The translations under genes were made by a program, and so were the position numbers. The notes beneath the pieces were generated by a model. It did not search any database and was not told the origin of the DNA. It worked only from the letters and a program-made list of their open reading frames with translations. DNA of 64,000 nucleotides from Aphelenchoides besseyi (lineage: Eukaryota > Nematoda > Chromadorea > Rhabditida > Aphelenchoididae). Below, one piece after another: positions 53,423 to 64,000 of this stretch; the stretch's first letter is position 1; each line of letters starts with the position of its first letter. The stretch lies in NCBI GenBank assembly GCA_024699855.1, contig JAMPIQ010000002.1, positions 11,656,001 to 11,720,000 on the forward strand, read 5' to 3'.

Positions 53423-56400
53423 CTAAGCTGAATGACCGGCAGAACGGTTTTTGCGACACAGTCGACGTCCATTCGGTCCGATTGGTGCTCGTTCTTTTGG
53501 TGGAAGTCCCAACGCCTCTCGACATGACAGGTAAAAACGTTTGCAGTTTGTGCGATTGACTTTTGCAACTGTCGGTGTCTTTTGTGGTTTTGGTGGAGCA
53601 ATCACAATTTCCGAATAACATTTGTATCGCCATTTACATTTCTGACGATCTTCTTGTGATACCTCCGAGATGTTGACTTTGACTGGCGATGCGTTCTGTT
53701 GCTCATGTGATTCTTCTTTCTCGATCTCCGGGAGTATCTTTGTTTTGTCGGTAATTTCAACAGGCTTTTCATCGCCTTTAGAAGCTTCCTTTGGTGCATC
53801 GGAGGAAGTTGATAAGTGGGAGTAACAGCTGTAACGATACTTACACGCCAATTTGTTGTCATCTGACGGTACAGATGATTTAACTTCTGAAGTGCTGATG
53901 GGTTTGGGAAGTGAGATTGGAGGACGCTTTTGTTCGGCTTTAATATCAGGCAAAACGCCCGTTTGAAGGCACGATCGCCTGTACTTGCATCGCAAACGTT
54001 CTTTTTCATCAATTTGCCGATTTGTTTTTGAATCGACAATGTCACTGAATTGCGTCGGTTCTTCAGCTTGATCTTCCGGTTCCTGTAAATCTTCAGTTGA
54101 AACGGGAGCTTCTTCAGTCGGTACACTTTCATCAATTGATGTTTCAGCAGAAATTTTATCTTCTTCATGCGAATCCTCAATAGTTTCTGTAGGAACTGGA
54201 ATCACGTCTTCGATTTCTGGCTCTTCGACATCTTCGGCTTGTAGTTCTTCAACTACTATCATCTCACTCTCGTCCGTTTCAGGCACTTGCTCATCTTCCT
54301 TCTCATCAATATCCGTCGCCAAAGTTTTTGGAACCTTTTCGTACTTTCCAATCGTTTTAAATTTGTTCACGTATCGATTGGGATCCCGTCTTTTTCCGTC
54401 AGCGACCGTTTCCGTAGACTTTGTCTTTTTGGATTCTTTCGATCTTTTTGTCTTCGATTCACGTGCAACTGTGGGTTTCGGTTGTTCAATAATCTCGGGT
54501 TCATCTTGATGATCGTCTTCTTGAACTTCGTTCATTTGATCTTCGATTTGCGGTTCTATTGTTGATTCTTCTGTTGGTGTTGTTAATTCTTCTTCCGTTT
54601 CATCAATTACTTCGATCGTCGAAGTTTGAACTGTTTTGTCGTCAACAGAATCTTCTTTGTCAAGTCTTTCAAGACAGCTGCGACGGTACTTGCAAAGGAG
54701 TTTGCTGGGCTTTTTAGCTGTTGCTTCTGCTTGTGTCTTCATTTTCTCGGTGATGATCGGCTCGACGTTCAACGGTGGTAATACGCCCGTTTTATAACAA
54801 CTTCGACGATATTTGCAAAAGAGTTTGAGTTCATCTTCTTTGATCCCTTTGACATCTAATGGTTTACCTTCTGTTGCCTTCGACTCTTTTGTAGTGATGA
54901 TCGGCTTGACGTTTAACGGTGGTAATACGCCCGTTTCATAACAACTTCGACGATATTTGCAAAAGAGTTTGAGTTCATCTTCTTTGATCCCTTTGACATC
55001 TAATGGTTTACCTTCTGTTGCCTTCGATTCTTTTGTGCTGATGATCGGCTCGACGTTTAACGATGGTAATATGCCTGTTTCATAACAACTTCGACGATAT
55101 TTGCAAAAGAGTTTGAGTTCATCTTCTTTGATCCCTTTGACATCTAATGGTTTACCTTCTGTTGCCTTCGATTCTTTTGTGCTGATGATCGGCTCGACGT
55201 TTAACGATGGTAATATGCCTGTTTCATAACAACTTCGACGATATTTGCAAAAGAGTTTGAGTTCATCTTCTTTGATCCCTTTGACATCTAATGGTTTACC
55301 TTCTGTTGCCTTCGATTCTTTTGTGCTGATGATCGGCTCGACGTTTAACGATGGTAATATGCCTGTTTCATAGCAACTTCGACGATATTTGCAAAAGAGT
55401 TTGAGTTCATCTCCTTCTAAATCTTTAACATCGATTGGTTCTTTTGTAGTCGACTTTTGTACGGAGACCGGTGTCGAGTATTTAGCGTTTTGAATGGCTT
55501 CGAGATCGAGTTTTCCGCTTTTGTAACATGACTTCCTAAACTTGCAATTGCGTTTTCCAGTAATCCGAGCTTCGGTTTCCTCCTTCTCTGTCGACTTTGT
55601 ATCTTCAGTGTCGTGAATTACATGGATCGTTGGAGTTTGAACTATTTTGTTGGCAACAGAATCTTCTTCGTCAACTGTTAAGGGGTAACTACTTTTGCGG
55701 CTTGTCTGAAATGCAACACTTTAATTGTTTCTTCGATAATTGGACTTTGATGTAAATTTACGACGTTAACACAATTCCAACTTTAAAATTGCCATTTGCC
55801 ACACGGAGAACCACTTTTCTTGTGGATCGAAAACGTATACAAGGAGGCTTTCTTATGCCAACTCAACAGTTTTTTGGTCGTTGAAAAGTCGGTGTTCATT
55901 TGGGGTTTTTGTGAATTCCTTATTTTTCATTGTGCTTATTCGAAAGTTTTAGGCCTATCTACACGTTTACAAACATAGATGGTTTGAACTCCGAAGAAAT
56001 GGAGATATCAAAAGGTAGTGAGAACAACTTGGAAAAGTAAAGCTCCGGCAAGAATACTCAAGTGCAGTCTTCTTATTCCGGTTCGTCAACAAACGGAGCT
56101 AAATCGGTGCATTATCGATTTCTCCGACTTCTTTTTCTCTCTACCACGATCATTCCGAGCATTTGATGGTTGAGAAGTATGTTTGCTTAAACGTACCTTT
56201 TTGTTCTCCACATCGGAAGCTGTAGAAGCGGTCACAGGCTCCTCTTTTTCTGTCGGGTATTGATTCGCATTTGGATATTTCTTTCCGCTCGACTGAATTC
56301 CAAATTTAGCATAACAATTGAAGCGGTAACGGCAAAGCAATTTGACGTGTTTTTCATCAAAATCTTTGTTATCGTCATCATCGTTTATGGGATGACTTGA

Positions 56401-57417
56401 AGTGATTGGTTGGATTTTAGGCGAAGGAGTGGAAACTGACGGCGCTTCTAGACCATCTATACATGACCTGCGGTACTTGCACGCTAACTTGTCCAACTTG
56501 TCAACACTGGATTGAATCGGTGCATCATCAATTGGCTCTAACTTTTTTTTCTCTTTACCATAAACACGATTATGCCGAGCATTTGGGGGTTGAGAAGTGT
56601 GTTTGGTTGAACGTATTTTTTTGTTTTCCACATCGGAAGCTGCCGAAACGATCATTGATGGCCAAAAACGATGTTGCGGAATCATGGCAAGACTTATCGA
56701 AGCATCGGTTTTGACGAACGGCGTAACATCTATGAGCATTTCGACATCCGACGGCTTTACACCGTTGCAAAGGATCACTTGAGCAGGCGCGTCAATCATC
56801 TCCGGTTTCAACTTTCCGGATGCCCAACAAAACGTGCTGTGTTCAAGCAGACTGCTAGTTTGGATTGCATTTGAACCTGAAAATGTGCAAAAATCTTGTT
56901 TGCAAATCCCACAATTTTCATACCAATTTCAATAGCCGCAATTCCTCCACTGATCTCGTAAAGCACAGAATGCAAAGCACGAAGTTCGTCCAAACTCATT
57001 TCGTTTGTTCCTTTGAAACAAACAATAACAGTCGTTTTTGAAATCGTATTCACAGAGGAGATTGAGATCGAAAAAGAACGATCCGACTGAACAATATGTT
57101 GATACAAATCGAGGTCTCGTTCTTGACCCAGAATTGCAATACTAGCCATTGATTCTGCATCTAAAACAGTCAGATTAGAATCGTTGAATCAGCGAACAAA
57201 AACCGACTATTACTGAAGTACTCATCCAATTCCACGTCCGGTAGAAAATGCTGTGCAATCGTTTGTTTCAGGTTATTTCTAGTTTCGCTGCCAAGTAACA
57301 AAATAATAGGTTTCACTGTAAGGGGAAAATAATCAACGTTCGTTCTTTTTTGTGCTTACCACTATGTGCTGCTATGATGAAGTTGCTAAGAAGTAGAAGG
57401 AAGAGTAAACTCGTCAT
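53423..57417 (-). CDS. Secreted protein with 13 CKYRRSC-type Cys modules (unrecognised)
   Basis: I do not recognise the function. Exons in minus-strand order: 57417-57360, 57315-57214, 57160-56924, 56876-56095 and 55705-53423, giving 1153 residues, all in phase. Exon 1 is a signal peptide (MTSLLFLLLLSNFIIAAHS). Residues 20-200 look globular (KPIILLLGSETRNNLKQTI, SKTTVIVCFKGTNEMSLDEL). The rest is Lys/Glu/Thr/Pro-rich and studded with pairs of Cys five residues apart in a basic-aromatic setting: CKYRRSC, CRYRFNC, CKFRKSC, CKYRYSC, CKWRYKC and, with one extra residue, CKRFYLSC. I count 13. Five lie in a 48-residue repeat encoded by a 144-bp tandem array. The block SDVENKK...HTSQP...NAR also occurs twice in exon 4. 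Two Cys per module suggest a small disulphide loop or a cross-link site; the signal peptide suggests extracellular matrix or secretion. Confidence 0.8.
54771..55425 (-). repeat. 144-bp coding tandem repeat (about 4.5 copies)
   Basis: The marker AACG(G/A)TGGTA recurs at 54771, 54915, 55059, 55203 and 55347, exactly 144 bases apart each time. A unit encodes 48 residues running from EPIISTKESKATEGKP to FCKYRRSCYETGILPSLNV. Copies differ at only a few bases; the outermost are the most changed. The period is a multiple of three, so copy-number change keeps the frame. More diverged relatives of the unit flank the array on both sides. Confidence 0.95.
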
Positions 57418-58088
57418 TACGTATTGAAGACTTCAATGCCACACAAAAGATAAGCGAATAAAGAAAATAGAAAGTTCGTGTGCAAATTAGACCGAGAATA
57501 CGCACCGGAATACCCAATCAAGTTTGAGTCTTACAGTTCACGACATTAATTGATTGGACATCGAAGCAACGTGTTCAGACGGTTCATTTTCGAGTGAATA
57601 TTCGATCGAAATGAGAAGATCAGTGTTCGGCATTCACCCCTCCAAAGCGTCTGCCGGGATCAATTTGTGGTCATAACAAGTAACGTGAAGAGTTTTTTGA
57701 CCGGAGACGACATGAGTGCTTGGTTGCATGAAAAAAGAAAAGCGGATGCTCGAGTAAAACGAAAAGATCAGGTGCAATTTATTTGTTCTTTTTTCTTCGA
57801 ACCAGCTACTTTTTATCTCTCCACTTCACTTGATCCTCAAAAGCGTGGACTTCAAGAGACGTTCACTTTGACGTAAATTCGAACACTTATTTCTTCTTAA
57901 CAATCTTGGAATTAGTTTTTGACTTTTGAATTTGTAAACAACGCATTACTTTTGCTTTAATCAATCAATGATAATGTAAATCAGTGCCACGAAAAGTCTT
58001 CGAAAGTTTTCAAACATTGGTAGAATTCGTTTATTAAATCGCTCAGTACACTAGAAATATCGTTATAATGCCAACTGTGAAACTGCTT
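57418..58088. other. Intergenic region, Cys-module gene / Ig gene
   Basis: Both neighbours are on the minus strand. TTTATT at 58030-58035 (AATAAA on the minus strand) is about 55 bases past the Ig-gene stop and is its likely polyadenylation signal. The open frame at 57667-57876 has no known character. Confidence 0.5.
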
Positions 58089-58817
58089 CTAATCAAAACA
58101 CAAAGCAAGACTTTGTTGATTGCTTCCTTCTGAATTGACCAGTCGACATTTGTACTTTGCTTCGTCTTCCTTCTTTGGTCCGGTAATCTCCAACAGATAT
58201 TGTGTTCCTTCTTTGTCTTTGTCATCAGGTTTTTGAAGAATCTTAATACGATCAGACGAAACTACCGGTTTATCGTCCTAAACAACTCCTTTAACCTTTT
58301 CATTCAATCAATGCTTACCTTGAACCATTCTGCTTTAACTTCTGTAGCCGACTTTCCACGAACTTTAATCGCAATAACATTGCCATTATCACGTTGAATA
58401 ATCTTTGGCTTATCGTAGAATTCGGGAGCGTCTAGGAATTGCTATTTTAAATACACTATCATTAATCACTTACTGCCCGATTGAACAGTAAAAGTCGCAT
58501 AGTTTTCTTCATTGGCACTACTCGAGAAAACGGCTTTGTATGTTCCCGCCAAAGATTTGTCAAAATTCTAAATCAACTTGTGTTTTACAAGCATTAACCG
58601 CGAAAGTTACCTTGATTTCGCAGATCAACTTCTTGCGATTATCGCTATCATCCGCATGACTGAACTTGTAACTCGCCGTTGCGTCCAACTCATTGTCACC
58701 CAAAAACCATTGAGTGTTTGCGGGATCGGCCCCTTCAACACTAACTTCCAAGAACACACTTCCACTCTTTTCGTCCTGCGTGATCTTCGGATCTCCGTGG
58801 ATAGTTGGTGGGGCCAT
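58089..58817 (-). CDS. Small intracellular two-Ig-domain protein (I-set, DIM-1/muscle-type)
   Basis: Exons in minus-strand order: 58817-58611, 58567-58474, 58431-58319 and 58277-58089, giving 200 residues with no signal peptide or membrane segment. Ig domain 1 (about residues 5-95) has VFLEVSVEG, NTQWFLGDNEL, LICEIKNF and LAGTYKAVFSS. Domain 2 (about 100-198) has VIAIKVRG, VKAEWFKDDKPV, YLLEITGPKKEDEAKYKCRLVNSEG. These are I-set features like those of nematode muscle proteins such as DIM-1 and titin/twitchin modules. A clean TTTCACAG acceptor ends three bases before the start codon, so the mRNA leader would be only about three bases plus a spliced leader. The Ig fold is clear; a role in muscle is inference. 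Confidence 0.85.
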
Positions 58818-59444
58818 TTTCTGTGAAATAACGTGATTCTAATTCTTGCTTATTTCTAATCGCATTGAATTCAAAAACAAGAATACAAACACGCTACAAT
58901 GCTTAAGTTCTGCTAAGAGTTACAGCAGAGAGAAAAGCACGAGAAAGATATCCAAGGTGTCAATCGCAACTGAAACATTTTTGCCAAAAGCAAAAGTTTC
59001 CGAATAGTTGGCGCCCATTTATTTCCATTATGAGCCTTGAATTCCCGTGGCCACGAAGTTGAAGAACGCACAAACGATGGGCCGAATCACATCATCAAAA
59101 GATCCGCCGTTTTCTTCGTTTGATATCTTGAGCCACATGAGTGAAACAACACACACAAACAAAAGGTTAAAAAATCGAAGTTTGGCATAAAGGTAGAACA
59201 CACACACACACATTTAAAAGATTCGTTAAGGCCAAGAGCATTTTCACTGCTAATGCAAAGCTGTCAGCTGAAGTGGGTGATCGATGTTTGAGTCGTTACG
59301 AGCAGACGCCCACGTTTTGGCCCGGTTTGACGATTTCCGTTATCTGAGCTTTGAAATGGGATACAAAACAAGTTTATGCGTGATTTTCTTCAGTTAAATT
59401 AAACACAAATTTATCGTCAACTTATATAGAACAGCGTGTCTTGA
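58818..59444. other. Intergenic region with an AC microsatellite
   Basis: Upstream of the Ig gene and downstream of the membrane-protein gene, both on the minus strand. It contains an uninterrupted AC run at 59198-59212. No exon seen. Confidence 0.5.
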
Positions 59445-60931
59445 TCATCGAGCGTAGAGTATTGTCGGATTGTTTGTATCTTTTCGACAGGAGTTGAAGA
59501 AGTGAGTAATTCGCATAAACAACATGAGACCAAATCCGTTTGTTAGAACACATAAAAAGGGACGATTAGAAGATTCGGATAAAATTGTCGTATTTTGCAC
59601 AAGAACAATCTTTCGACGTGTGTCCAGCAAGAAAGCAACAAACTTTAGTTTGTCGATTGAATTCTTATACCGATCAATAATTCGGCGTTGTATTTCCTTT
59701 TGGCGGGTGTCAAAAAGATCGTCCATGTACAACAATACTTTTACAGAACTCTTACATGTTAGTGCTGGATATATGTTTAGATCGAATTCATGAGCATAAA
59801 CGGCGAGTAACATCGTGTACCAAAGAAGAACAAACTGAATGATACGAATTGCGTAGATACGATATTTGTATTGATGAATAATACTGTAAACCGTGCAATT
59901 ACATCCTAAATCTGCTTCTCACCCAAAATGCTCTTTCAGTCGACTGAATTGCGGGGGATCGGGCGACAGCGGTTGAAGATTCGATTCACAACAAAATAGA
60001 AAGCCGGTCGTGTACGTAACCAAGTACATTAAAGCGCCAATAAGTAAACTTGCTAAAACTACAATGGCAATCGAAAGTCCCGTAGATTTCTCTTCGATGT
60101 CTTTGTAATTCGTGATGTTGCTCCAAACATGTGAGAAGAAAGTCATAAAAGTCATAAATGCGAAAAGTATGGTAAAATAAACGGACATCTTTTGTCGACT
60201 CGAATACAACTGTCGAACATCTAAATCAGCTTTTTTCGATCGTTCAAAGTCGGCTGATGAAAAGTGGCTCCAACACAGAATTCGAACAATCCACGGTCGT
60301 TCAATTGCAATGCTCATCTTGTGAAGTTCCCATTCTCGAATGATATCAACGACCTTCTTCATTGAGACCTGAATACGATCTGGACCTTCGTAACTGGACA
60401 CATTCAAAAAAGATTCATCAGTTAGTAGTCCATCACGAGCACACATCAAGACTGCTCTTTTTTGATGCTTAGTCAATTGATCGATAAAATTACTAACAAA
60501 ATCCGTGGGAGGCATTTCAATGGATTCGAAACCACCGTAACGAACGTGCTCTACAACATCAATAGTCGCCGACTGATAGGTTTCAACTTCCGAGCCCGCT
60601 AAATTTGACAAACTGTATGGTCAATTATACACCTTCAAATACCTGAATGAATCCATTTTTGCCACGATGGACCGAGAAATTCCAAAAATTCACGTGCCGT
60701 AAAAGAAAGTTCGATGTGTTCCACCGAAAAGTTCCTAATCGTAGTGAGCAATAAAGTCGGTAATTAGTGAACTTACATTGTGTTTAAACAAAAAACTGTT
60801 TCTTCACTAAGAAGTCGAGCTTTAATTGGAGTCAAAATCTTCACTAGATCTTGATGCGAAAGTGATCGTACATAGCGAGTCAAAATCTCAGATGGTTTTT
60901 GCTCCAATTCTAGTTTACTGTTTTCGTCCAT
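59445..60931 (-). CDS. Multi-pass membrane protein, unrecognised
   Basis: I do not recognise the family. Exons in minus-strand order: 60931-60777, 60734-60643, 60598-59923 and 59883-59445, giving 453 residues. The N-terminal half (about residues 1-215) is soluble and helical in character (LTRYVRSLSHQDLVKILTP, FTAREFLEFLGPSWQKW, DFVSNFIDQLTKHQKRAVLMC). There are two clear membrane segments (MSVYFTILFAFMTFMTFFSHVW and LSIAIVVLASLLIGALMYLV), a likely third (IRIIQFVLLWYTMLLAVYA), and a cytosol-like C-terminus (LYMDDLFDTRQKEIQRRIID). There is no signal peptide. If the intron 59922-59884 is not removed, the protein stops at EHFG, 59919-59921; the phase match and the hydrophobic text after it favour splicing. 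It is head to head with mtm-6. Confidence 0.75.
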
Positions 60932-61550
60932 ATTCGAGAAACGAAGACTTTACAACACAAATGTTGCTAACTAATCCAATAAACTTGAATCAAAATTGTT
61001 CACAGTTCAATGGTTACTTTGGACGAAAGGCCGAACAAAGAACTAGACTGAAAACTCTTTTCCATCCTTCTTGATAAGCGAGAAGTAATAAGCGTAGAAC
61101 AAACGTTGTTGGCCACCTTTTTCGGCTTATCATCACGAAGTTGATCATTAACAAGGTGACAGTTTCAATTTATTTTAAAGTTCTCGCCTTTTTATTACTT
61201 TCAGTGTTGATTCAACGGTGATTTGCGTCACATCGTTTCGTAAGCATCCACTTGAAACATGAGCCGTCAACGGTTATTTCTCGCTTACATGCAACAGCAG
61301 TAGCTTTACGTTTAAAGGTGAAATACAAACCGTGGATTGTTATTAAAGTTCAAATAAGCACATCAATCTATTGCGTTGGGAGATTGCCACAAACAGTAAA
61401 CACTACGCAACAATGAGGTATTCTTGTTGAGAAAAGAAAAATGCACTCACAGATTATTAGTAAAATTAGTTGGATGCAAGTATCGGTTTACACCAATTTT
61501 TAATGCATCTTTCACTTTTAGTTAACTAGGATATTGATCTCATTGAAATA
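60932..61550. promoter_or_regulatory. Shared divergent promoter region, membrane-protein gene / mtm-6
   Basis: Only 619 bases separate two start codons pointing away from each other, so the promoters are close or shared. A CTTTTAG acceptor ends at 61521, 29 bases before the mtm-6 start. No individual binding site is claimed. Confidence 0.45.
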
Positions 61551-63801
61551 ATGCTACGTTATTCCACTCAGACACAATCTCCACGCTTTGGCGACACATC
61601 AACACCCACGGTTTGCTATTTTTTCGCGATTATTGAAATTGCTTCTGCACACTTCAGATGAAACGAGTCCAACTAGTTGACCGATTAGGATCTGATTCCA
61701 ACATTAATGGCACAGTTCATGTCACGACTTCTCACGTCGTCTTTCGAGCCGATGAAGGAGTTAAGGAGATTTGGGTGGGGTCTAAGAAACCATCGAAATT
61801 TTATTTTGACTTTCAGATTGCTAATGCTCTAATTAACACCGTAGAACGAACACCAGTGCCAAACGTTGGTACTCGACTGACCGTCAAATGCAAAAACTTT
61901 CAAGTCTTAACTCTGCTTGTTACCAAAGACAAAGATTGTACGGATCTTTTCGATGCACTTTCCACTTGTGGCCGTTTGTGTATGTTTGCTGAGAGACGAT
62001 TAAAAGTATCGATTTGATTTAGATAACATAAACGATGCATTTGCGTTTGTTCACAAAGATGGTGACACGAAGAATCCCGATGGTTGGGCCCGGCTGGATT
62101 GGGAAAAAGAATTTGAACGTCAAGAATTAAATGAAATGTGGAAGCTATCGGACTTTAACAAGGACTACGCTTACTGTGATACCTATCCAGAAAAGCTGTG
62201 GTTTCCGGCTCGAGCAACACGTCAAATTCTGATCGGTTCGTGCAAATTTCGCAGTCGCTCACGACTTCCATCGTTGACGTATTTCCACAAGCAAACTGGT
62301 GCATCAATTTGTCGGTGAGTTCTTCGACTTGTTCTGTGAATTTGGTTTCAGTTGTTCGCAGCCGTTGTCCGGCTTTAGCGCACGTTGTGTCGAAGACGAA
62401 AGTCTTATGGAATCGATTCGTTGTGCCAATCCCACTTCTCAGTCCTTGTTTATCATCGACACACGACCAAGAATCAATGCGATGGCAAATAAAATGCAAG
62501 GAAAAGGATTCGAAGATATGCGCAATTACACGAACATGCAATTTCATTCGTTCGACATTGAGAACATTCACGTTATGAGAAACAGTCAAACGAAGCTTTT
62601 GGAAGGTTGTTTGAATATCGTTCGTAAATAAAACGAAAAACATTTCAGCATGTCAAAAACAAATGCCGTTAACCGAGTTCTTGAAAGCCGTTGATTTGTC
62701 TAATTGGCTGAAACACTTGAAAGCGCTGTTTGACTGCGGTAAATTTATTGCCGATGCAATTTCACAAGGCACTTCCTGTGTTGTGCATTGCTCTGATGGT
62801 TGGGATCGAACGGCTCAAACGGTTTCTATCGCACAACTTCTATTGGATTCTTATTATCGGACATTCCACGGATTCCAAGTAACAACGATTAACATTCCAG
62901 TTATAGTTGGACGTGTGTTTTAGGTTCTAATCGATAAAGATTGGCTTGGGTTTGGTTTCAAAATAGACGATCGTTGTGCACATATCACTTCACCCAATGA
63001 CGAATATTTAAAAGAGGTAAAAAGTCTTGGAAGAGTCTTACATTGTTAATGAATTGCAGATCTCACCAATTTTTACGCAATTTATCGACGTTGTTTATCA
63101 GATTATGCGTCAAGAACCGTTAGCTTTCGAGTTTAACGAGCGATTTCTATTCGATTTGAATGAACACGCGTACTCATGTCTTTACGGAACGTTTGTTGGC
63201 AATTGCGACAAAGATCGTAAGGTCAGTATGGTCTTTGAAAGCCTCTGAACGAAAACAACTTAAGGATTTACGAGCTTCAACACGAACTCAATCGTTTTGG
63301 CGCGTAGCTGATAGTCGATTATCGTCGTATACAAATCCTTTTTATGATGTTTGTCTTTACTTTTGATTAGGATTCGAATTCACGTGTTTTAGCCGGACAG
63401 TTTCAAATTGAGCGAAGTTGATATGCCACATTCCGCCTTCGTAGTGTGGAGTTCGATGTACAATCGCTTCGATACGGGTATTCAAACACGAGAGTATTTC
63501 TCCGACATTCCGTTGTCTTTGAAAGAGCACGTTGATTTGATGGAAAGAGCGTTAAAAGAGCCGGAGGTTGTTTATTTGATTTGGTTCTTTAATTTTGTAT
63601 TTTTCGACAACCAAAAAGGTGGCCGTACAATGGCAATCGCTGTTGGGATGCGAAGAATGCAGTTCAACGGACTGTCAACGAGAGTTTGTTTCGCGATACG
63701 AACATCGTTTACACTGTCACTCCTGTGGTCTTGTTTATTGTCAACGGTGCATTAATGTCAAAGATGATAGACGGTTGTGTGTGAATTGTGCGTCCAATTA
63801 G
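61551..63801 (+). CDS. mtm-6: Myotubularin PI3P/PI(3,5)P2 3-phosphatase, MTMR6/7/8 type
   Basis: Removes the 3-phosphate from endosomal phosphoinositides. Exons: 61551-61610, 61658-61774, 61817-61979, 62023-62314, 62352-62605, 62649-62878, 62924-63016, 63060-63221, 63265-63348, 63393-63566 and 63619-63801, giving 603 residues. The PH-GRAM domain starts at VQLVDRLGSDSNINGTV, with CKNFQVLTLLV. The catalytic domain has WKLSDFNKDYAYCDTYP, SLPSL-type GSCKFRSRSRLPSL, CSQPLSGFSARCVEDE, FDIENIHVMRNSQTKLLE and the intact active site HCSDGWDRT (Cys near residue 343), so it should be an active enzyme. The last 60 residues form a FYVE-like zinc finger (CEEC ... CHSCGLVYCQRCI ... CVNCASN). The text matches vertebrate MTMR6/7/8 throughout, and C. 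elegans mtm-6 is that class. The first exon is tentative: the ATG at 61658 stands directly after an acceptor and could be the start instead. The last intron ends in AAAAAG. Confidence 0.93.
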
Positions 63802-63902
63802 GTGCCTTCGATTGCATATCGTTTCTAACCCATTTGCCATTTTGATTCCGGTATTCCAATACAACACTTCGCTTGCTTTATTGTTTTATTTCTTGTCAAA
63901 TC

Positions 63903-63908
63903 GAATAA
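63903..63908 (+). terminator. Polyadenylation signal of mtm-6
   Basis: AATAAA about 100 bases after the mtm-6 stop codon. Confidence 0.6.
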
Positions 63909-64000
63909 AAGCATTTAAAGATTTCACCGGAATTTGACCAAGAGTTGATTGCGGCCAGTGAGCAATAAGAAAACAAACATTGTAGACATGACCACATGAG

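Noticed and set aside
59198..59212. AC microsatellite
   Set aside because: Short ordinary simple repeat; noted only as a possible marker.

Overview
The window looks like nuclear DNA of a nematode. Genes are dense and cut by many very short introns (about 40-60 bases) that end in TTTTAG, TTTCAG or sometimes AAG. Several start codons lie 3-30 bases after a lone 3' splice acceptor, as expected if spliced leaders are added. The gene set is animal and neuro-muscular, and it includes a [GA]G[GA]R-x-F neuropeptide precursor of the nematode nlp-9/nlp-21 kind. I cannot name the species or the clade. All exon models were made by hand from reading frame, splice signals and remembered family motifs; frame was checked at every exon junction.

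Layout. 1.5-4.1 kb (+): a GPCR kinase of the GRK4/5/6 class (grk-1). 5.5-15.2 kb (-): a RIM-binding protein (rimb-1) with three SH3 and three FN3 domains, convergent with grk-1. 15.2-20.5 kb: the largest gene-free stretch. 20.5-26.1 kb (+): a copine whose 3.3-kb intron carries, on the other strand, an unrecognised gene with a three-fold repeated module. 28.2-32.7 kb (+): an INF2-type formin. 36.4-38.4 kb (+): a two-pore-domain K+ channel. 39.6-40.5 kb (+): a tetraspanin. 41.9-45.2 kb (+): the autophagy kinase unc-51/ATG1/ULK. 46.0-49.2 kb (+): a class C GPCR with an mGluR-like ligand domain, no cysteine-rich linker, and a frame break at a small duplication. 50.3-52.2 kb (+): the neuropeptide precursor. 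53.4-57.4 kb (-): a secreted protein with 13 short Cys modules (CKYRRSC type), partly built from a 144-bp tandem repeat. 58.1-58.8 kb (-): a small two-Ig-domain protein. 59.4-60.9 kb (-): an unrecognised multi-pass membrane protein, head to head with 61.6-63.8 kb (+): a myotubularin of the MTMR6/7/8 type (mtm-6) with a FYVE-like finger.

There is no sign of an operon, transposon or CRISPR. The genes are independent, but several serve neurons (grk-1, rimb-1, K2P channel, class C GPCR, neuropeptide) or membrane traffic (copine, unc-51, mtm-6, tetraspanin). The least understood content is the antisense gene inside the copine, the Cys-module secreted protein and the 453-residue membrane protein.
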